This document shows, in pieces, positions 57,897 to 64,000 of a DNA stretch of 64,000 nucleotides. The DNA lies in assembly GCA_013339765.2 (NCBI GenBank), contig CM023449.1, forward strand, positions 14,111,811 to 14,175,810. The letters run 5' to 3'. Position numbers and translations under genes: made by a program. The first letter of the stretch is position 1. Every line of letters starts with the position of its first letter. The DNA is from Haemaphysalis longicornis. Lineage: Eukaryota; Arthropoda; Arachnida; Ixodida; Ixodidae. The notes beneath the pieces are model-generated. The model made no database searches. It saw only the letters and a list, made by a program, of their open reading frames with translations, and was not told the origin of the DNA.

Positions 57897-58904
57897 TATT
57901 TATTTATTTCAGGAATACTGCCAGCCTTACAAAAGGCCCTCAGCAGGAGTGGGTGTACATTGTAACACGTACAAAAAGGAAAAATCTATACAGACAAAAC
58001 ATAATAAGTAATCCAAGGTAGGCACAAGCTGCAGAATGACCAGGCGATTGCAAGCAAAAACAGTGCAGAAATGCAAAACTAAAGAAGAAGCATAACATCA
58101 TGTTTGTTTCTCACGCGCGCAGTATCATACACGCAAGAAAAGAACGATATGACGGAGTAGACAGATACAAAGAAATAGGTGCGCAGTCTTCTGCGCACAC
58201 ACATAGTCTGCACAAGAGGCGGGGCCTCGTCCTGATAATGACGACACAGGCGGTGAACTGTCTTGTTATGAATATATCAGAAAAGAAGCCCAGGGAAAAG
58301 TAACAAAGAAAGACAGTCTCAACCAGCAAAGATAAACTATGCCCTCCAATGAAAGAATGTATAAAGAACAAAGGCATAGCAATTGTGCACACCTTCAGGG
58401 CGGCGTTTCCTTTTTCAGAGATGACATAAATGCATCTACGGTCAAACATTCCATGACATCGGGGCAAAGCGTGTTCCATTCGCGAACAGTTCGCGGGAAA
58501 AACGAGTTTTTAAACGCATCTGTTCTGCACGAAAAGTTGCTCAGTTTCTTAGTGTGATTTGACCGTGTCGGACGTAATGTTACTGGTTGTATGTATTTAA
58601 GCTTGTTAAGTCCTAATTTATCGTGGTAAAGTAAGTGCATAAATTTGAGCCTGTCCCAGTACCGTCTTAACTGCAAGCTTTCTAATTGGGCACTTCTCAA
58701 AAGAGCACTGGGTGATGTATGCCAACTATACGAGTTGTAGACGAATCTAATGGCCTTATGCTGCACGCTCTCTAGTTTGTTAATGTTAATTTGCGTATAA
58801 GGGTCCCAAACAACTGACGCATATTCGAGTACCGGAAGGATGAAGGTTTTATAAGCTAATAGTTTAATTTCCGGGGTCGCTTTAGACAATGACCGTTTTA
58901 ATTA
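57897..58904 (-). mobile_element. 5'-truncated CR1/L2-like LINE in right arm
   Basis: Encodes only the pol C-terminus and a 3' UTR, ending in an AAATAAATAAATAAT tail (57893-57911). The left arm is continuous across this position (14866 to about 14870), so the piece inserted in the right arm after the duplication. It is a different family from the CR1-like element at 37.9-41.1 kb, as far as the non-overlapping parts allow a judgement. Confidence 0.82.
58395..58889 (-). pseudogene. CR1/L2-like pol C-terminal fragment
   Basis: 164 codons: TPEIKLLAYKTFILPVLEYA, SVVWDPYTQININKLESVQH, KAIRFVYNSYSW, RTDAFKNSFFPRTVREWNTL. This is the end of CR1/L2-type polymerases (LP-LEYAS-VWDP, then RTD-FK-SFFPRTI--WN-L). 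The frame is intact to a stop, but the catalytic RT and endonuclease are absent because of 5' truncation. Confidence 0.8.
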
Positions 58905-61900
58905 AATCATTAAATACAAGTTTGTCACCCATGTTTTCTATGTAGTAATATTTGAGACTAACAAGGATGACAGTTTCATTGCCCTTTAGGTATAAAGACG
59001 CTCCCTGTGAAGAAACAAATTCAGGGTTAATAAAAAAACCGCAAAAATGCCAGGAGCTGAAAGTGGCTGACCCTGTAACATGTTTCTTAGTGAAGTCAAG
59101 GGATCCAGAACTGCAAGAGCCGGGTTGAGTGTCCTTCTAAATTACAGAGTTTATTGAACTGTTCTTCTGCGACTTTGTGCCACTGTTTCACAGGTGTGAC
59201 GACACGTCCATTGTAATAGTTCTTACGTAAAAGTAAACACTTCCTTGACTCGCCCTTTTCGTTTTTTAGAACCAAAAAGGTCACTCTCAAACTTAGGGCC
59301 TTATTTTAGAATGCCCATAACTGTATTGAGCACGCCTGAAGATCGGCTCGGCTTCCCCTTTTCTAATATCTAAACACATGTACCTAGGAATGTTTTACTG
59401 AGGCATTCCTCCGAGCATCCTGTTCTTGAGGGAAGCGTAACGCTACCACCAAGCATTCGTCCTTCGCTCCTATGAATATGGAATTCCTTGTAGCACGACT
59501 TCCTTTTTATGCGCTTCTACAGGGCTTCGGATCCGGAATCTGGAACAATCCCTGCACCACGGATACAGCGGGAAGAGCAGCAGACCAACCAGTTCGGTAT
59601 TACGCGAACTCGCAGCCAAAAATACAATGCTGATACGGAATTTTCGGGCACTCCAGTTATGGTATATAAAACCAGCAGCTCTGACAACGTCTTCAAGTTT
59701 TTTTCCAATTTTCGCGGCAGGGCGGGCGGGGAGCTTTTAAGCGCCAGAGATGTATGTACAGCTGTCCAATAAGGCACGTCTTGGTTGAGAGCTGCACAAT
59801 GAATAATGCAACGTGGGTGCATTCAGCGTGATTGGAAATTTCCACAATTGTGCGTTTTGTTTCTTTATCCGCCGGAAAACAGCCGCAACGACCGAGATCA
59901 ACATCGTGCCCTCCTGCGCAAGAGCTCAAGGCATTAGACATCGACCAACCGCGCCGACTAGCAGATTTGTTCTCATCGCGGGTGATTTCACGTATTGTTC
60001 TGTGTGCGTGGACATATCATTGACAGTTACATGCCTTAGATAAAAGATCAACACTTTCTAAAAAAAACCGGCAGAAAGTTTACACGACGGTTAATATTCA
60101 AAAAACTGCTTCGGGTACTATTGAACGACCGATAGTACGGTCACTACACTCACTAGTTAAAGCCACTGGTTCGCCTTTGCTCATGCTGCGCTTTGCATTA
60201 ATGGTGTGATGCAGACGCTTGAGATTAGCGTGGGTGGAAACCACGAAGGAAATGCATATTTGCTGCTGCTTGACTGCCGTTGCACTGCACAAACTTATGT
60301 TCTCGAACTAAGCTTGTTTCCTTCCAAAGCAATTCAGAGTATGACAGCAATAGGCCTAAGTGCCCCAAGAAGACCAGATAGATACTCGTGCCTCAAGACA
60401 TAAGGAACGTCCAAACGTGGGCTCGCTTTTCTTCTTTTTAGGGCAAATATTTTTTGAGTTTAAGGCAAATATTTTTCGCTCCAAGACTAAAAAGCGGCTC
60501 CATGGCCCCCGTAAGGCCACCTCATTCAAATGAGGGCTAATGTTGATTTATAAAAACACCTCAGCTGCTCATACGACCTACCACACCAAAGTAACGTGAG
60601 GAGAATTTCAAAAATTAGCTTTTGGTTCACGGAGAGCGTGTCATGCATTACAAATAAAACTGTTGTTGCTGGTGCGGTAGAAGTTGAGGCAAAGTGACTC
60701 CATCGTGGCTCTAAGTGGTATCTGCATATGCCTTCTTTCCACCCCCGTCAGACAGGCAAGAGGGGGAGGTATTCGCTTTCGGTCACCCAACATAGGCTCT
60801 TAATGTGGCCTAACTCCGTCGTCAACCCTCTGCTGCACTTTATCTTGTACTGTGCGCTCATGTATTGCAAAGTTTACGAAATGGCCGCTTATGGACGTAA
60901 TGGGATTACACGTTTCAGCAGTAAAGAGGTTCTTCCCATTCCCGACGAGGTAGCGGTCTGTGCTGATATGTCATATTTACATGCTATTATCCGCTGGAAT
61001 GGCCTTGCTATACATCCAAATATTCGAGCAAATTATCGTCCTTCAATGCCAGATTTCTTCGGAAATTTTTTTATTCTTTATTGAAATCGTCGTGGTGTTA
61101 TTTACCCAGTCCCATTTAAGAACCTGTTATCTACTTTGTACGCTCTAACCAAATCAAAAATGCAAAATATTAAGATGACAACTACAATAAGTGGTTCGAA
61201 GCCTTCGGAAAAACCACCAATTTAAAGAGGGCACAACAGTGCTATTGCGGAATTGTTCTAGATGAATACCAAAAACCTAATTGCTCTATTTAATGCAAAC
61301 AATATTGTAGAAATTTAATTTCTGGCATACTGAGCTCACGGCACAATTATTTCAAACATCTAAAATGTAATTGTTGTAAACCCCAACGTGGTAGTGGTAC
61401 TTAGATTATCTATTTTGTTTAAAAAACCTTGAGTGGCTTACCGTAAAAGGTAGATCTTCGTGATCCGTTCTCTTTTTGAATCCTCTTCCTGTAGTTTTCC
61501 ACAAAAGGCTTCCAGGTTTGTGTGCTTCTATGAATAATTTGCAATATCCTTGCTTTTTAGAAATAAGCCAAAATATCAAAGAAAGAATGGACACAAACGA
61601 CACAACCACCAGTTAAACACTTAATGTTTGCCTCCTTGAGCAATGTTTCTGTTTTCTCAAGTGCAAAAATTTCACCTTATCGGCATTCGTCTCTGAAAGT
61701 GGCATTAATGTACGACAATGCTGCCAGGGCCGCTAACGTCTGTCCTCCTTTCTCGCTCCCATCCTCTCTTTATATGAAGCTTCCCTATCCTTTAAGGTGC
61801 GAAGCCCCTTGGGACCTCGCAATATCCGTCCGTTGGCGTCCATGCGCACATCAGTATAAACCGAATATGTGCATGTCATACCATCTAAAAGGTTGCAAAA

Positions 61901-62159
61901 CGCGGCAACAAAGCAAGAACCATAACTATCAACGCTAATTCGGGGGAAAAAGGTGATAGACAGAAAGAGATAGAGACGCACAGCACGTGTAAATCGACTC
62001 ACCTGTGAACAAAAGTTCACAAAAGCTGAACAAGAACAAAATAAAAGGTTCCGAAAAGGTTAGATCGAGAGATTCACAAAAGGTTAGACAGAGAGAGACA
62101 GAGAGAGAGAGGTTGAGCAGTTGGAGGTGGCTCCTGTAGACCCGTGCTTTGCATGGGCG

Positions 62160-62290
62160 AGGAGCAATGGATTGGATGGGATTTGATTTGGATTGGAATG
62201 GATTGTATTGGATTGGATTGGATTGGATTTGGATTGGATTGGATCAAATTGAATTGTATCGGATATTATTGGATTGGAATGGTATATACT
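62160..62290. repeat. GGATTG-type short tandem array, right arm
   Basis: GGATTGGATTGG units with variants; the complement of 10795-10920 at the matching arm position. It is preceded by a GA-rich run (62090-62112) that also has a left counterpart (TCTCTC at 11070-11088). Confidence 0.8.
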
Positions 62291-63789
62291 GTACACACGC
62301 GTTGTCACTCATTTATATGCACGAGTGGGCAATGCCACGAGTGATTTACGGTAAGAACGATCCCCAGTGGTTCGCCCACTAGTCATGATTCACCTTGTGG
62401 AGATGCGTGAATTTTTCTCCAACTTCCGATCCGCTCCTCATTTTTCTATCGCTTCTTTTCCTTTCGACCATCCTTCTCTCCTGCAGCTCCACTACTCTTT
62501 CAATTCCTCGCATTACCCTCTTTTTCTTTTCATTTTCTCTTTTTCTTTGCCTTTCTCACTCCCTCACTCACTTCCTGATCCATCTGTTGGTGCTAAAAAG
62601 AAACAGGAAAGGGGTTTAAACATCACAAAGGCCACTGTATTTTGCCATGAACCGATATAATGATAACAAGTCCATTACTCTGATACCGCCCGAAACAGAC
62701 CTGATAAGCTCCTACTACCTTAGCGCCATCCTCTTTGTGAAATATTCCTCAATTTGCAGCGGCCACCGGGCCAGCCAGATTTATACAATGAGGGTATTCC
62801 TTGTTGAGAGATTATAGCAAGCAGCCCGGTAGAGTTCCAGGCATTTTCATTGGGATAACATTACGTGTTCCTCGAGGAATCTGTCGGCAGACGGAAAAAT
62901 ACAGCGTATTATTAATTTTTTTCCTAAGGTGGTGAAGAGAACCCCTTGCTTGCCCCTACTTCCAAGAATTTTCGTTATCTCTCGCTGATATTAACCTTGT
63001 GTCCTCAGGTTACGTTGCTTGCTTTTCTCACGGTTCCGTCCTGTGTTCTACCGGCGGGCGTCCCCCTTCGTCGCATTGTGGTGACAGTCGCATGTGATTG
63101 TCAACAATGAGGAATTGTTTTAGTCACGACACATGTAAGTGCTTCGCCAAACCAACGCTCTTTTCTTATAATATTTTCATGGATTAACGGGCTCGTAGTT
63201 AGGTGGTTAGATCATGGTCATCATCAACCATACACTATGCCGGTATGTCCCGGATATTCATCATCTTGCGACGAGAAACGTTTTGTCTCGGCGCACGGAT
63301 CGTCGCATTATTCGACACTAGTGTCATTGTTTGCAGTTTTCGTCAATGAGATTTCGTTCACTCCCCAAACAACAACGTGTGCGGGATTCCCCACCTGCAA
63401 TTGCATGTTCAAAAGATCTCCTAGGCTAGTCGGAGTACCAAGCAATAACAAAACATTTGAAAGAACGGGACAAAATTTGAGCAGCGCAAAGGCTGCGCCG
63501 ATAAAGGCGCATGCTGAGCCGTGCAATGGCGTTCTGAGTATTTCTAATGATTTGGCATTTTAGCGCAACTGCCTACAAAAGGAAAATCTGACACGAATCC
63601 TGCACTTCTTCTAATTTCCGAAAAGTGGTAATATTTTTTTTCACAGCTTTTTTTCTGTCCCGCCATCAATCCAGCTTCCCGGAAAGAAGCACTCATATCA
63701 ACCACCAGGCAAGCAAGCAGGATTTCGTCGCTTCCTCTTTTATTTCCTTTTCCTCTCCCACCTGACTGCGCGATAAAAAACGAGCCATG

Positions 63790-63884
63790 GGCCAACTCTT
63801 CCAGTTATAACGGGCGCAAACTCAGCGGTGGGTTGCTCTGGATACCTCGTCGCCGAACGTCATGCCCTACAACGATGTAAGTAA
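63790..63884 (+). promoter_or_regulatory. Mirror candidate promoter/first exon in right arm
   Basis: Plus-strand counterpart of 8942-9030: TTATAACGGGCGCAAACTC, CAGCGGTGG, then GTCGCCGAACGTCATGC and the donor GTAAGTAA (63877-63884). If it is a leader exon, its coding exon must lie to the right of base 64000. Confidence 0.35.
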
Positions 63885-64000
63885 ATTGCACCACTTCTCA
63901 TTCTTCTTGTCACGTTACCTGAACTATCTAGTCGTGTAATCAAATGTCTTCCCAGTTGCGAAAACCCTCTGTGTAAGATTGGCGAAAGCCGTATGTTTAG

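Larger units (their letters stand above)
45905..64000 (-). repeat. Right arm of long inverted duplication, interrupted by LINEs
   Basis: The inverted partner of 8818-15626. Its 18.1 kb shrink to about 6.0 kb when the two I-type LINEs (46141-51656 and about 52010-57570) and the CR1-like piece (57897-58904) are removed, close to the left arm without its own insertions. Homology runs to the last base of the window (64000 pairs with about 8818), so the duplication continues outside. A segment of about 145 bp at 57571-57715 with an internal direct repeat (ATTCCAAGCC..TCCTGG) has no left counterpart. Confidence 0.86.

Overview
The window looks like nuclear DNA of a tick, probably a metastriate (hard) tick. 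The evidence is tRNA-derived SINEs of the kind common in Rhipicephalus (Ruka-like), several I-type non-LTR retrotransposons that encode RNase H, CR1/L2-like LINEs, a BEL/Pao LTR element, and an arthropod Toll receptor. The species call is inference from remembered repeat families. There are no bacterial genes, rRNA, true tRNA genes or CRISPR arrays.

Layout. 1-2147 (minus) is one uninterrupted reading frame for a Toll-like receptor: signal peptide, leucine-rich repeats, one C-terminal cysteine cluster, a membrane segment and a TIR domain that runs off the left edge. 2890-8742 is a decayed BEL/Pao element with matching LTRs and a 5-bp target duplication; a 992-bp pogo/Tigger-like element is nested in it. 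About 8.8-15.6 kb is non-coding DNA that is present again, inverted, at 45.9-64.0 kb. The right copy is stretched by two I-type LINEs (46141-51656 and about 52010-57570) and a CR1-like fragment (57897-58904). The left copy carries a SINE and a roughly 0.8-kb insertion. With the insertions removed, both arms are about 6 kb and collinear. Between the arms lie decayed LINE pieces (17.5-18.1 kb, 26.6-27.9 kb), two arrays of one degenerate tandem repeat in opposite orientation, a PIF/Harbinger-like foldback element (28.1-29.0 kb), two short SINEs, a nearly complete I-type LINE (32127-37723), a 3'-truncated CR1-like LINE with a PHD-finger ORF1 (37.9-41.1 kb) and a 5'-truncated RNase H-type LINE (41.6-42.3 kb).

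How it fits together. The left arm lies directly upstream of the Toll gene. Both arms share a short block with a TATA-like stretch, an initiator-like TCAGT/TCAGC and a strong splice donor GTAAGTAA. A candidate splice acceptor lies a few bases before the Toll ATG. My reading is a non-coding first exon and a leader intron of about 6.8 kb, into which the BEL element jumped. The right arm ends at the window edge pointing at a mirror-image locus, so I predict a second Toll-type gene on the plus strand about 0.8 kb beyond base 64000, giving a head-to-head pair. Because each arm keeps the empty site of the other's insertions, the order of events can be read directly.

Apart from Toll, every coding segment recognised belongs to a mobile element, and almost all carry frameshifts or stops.
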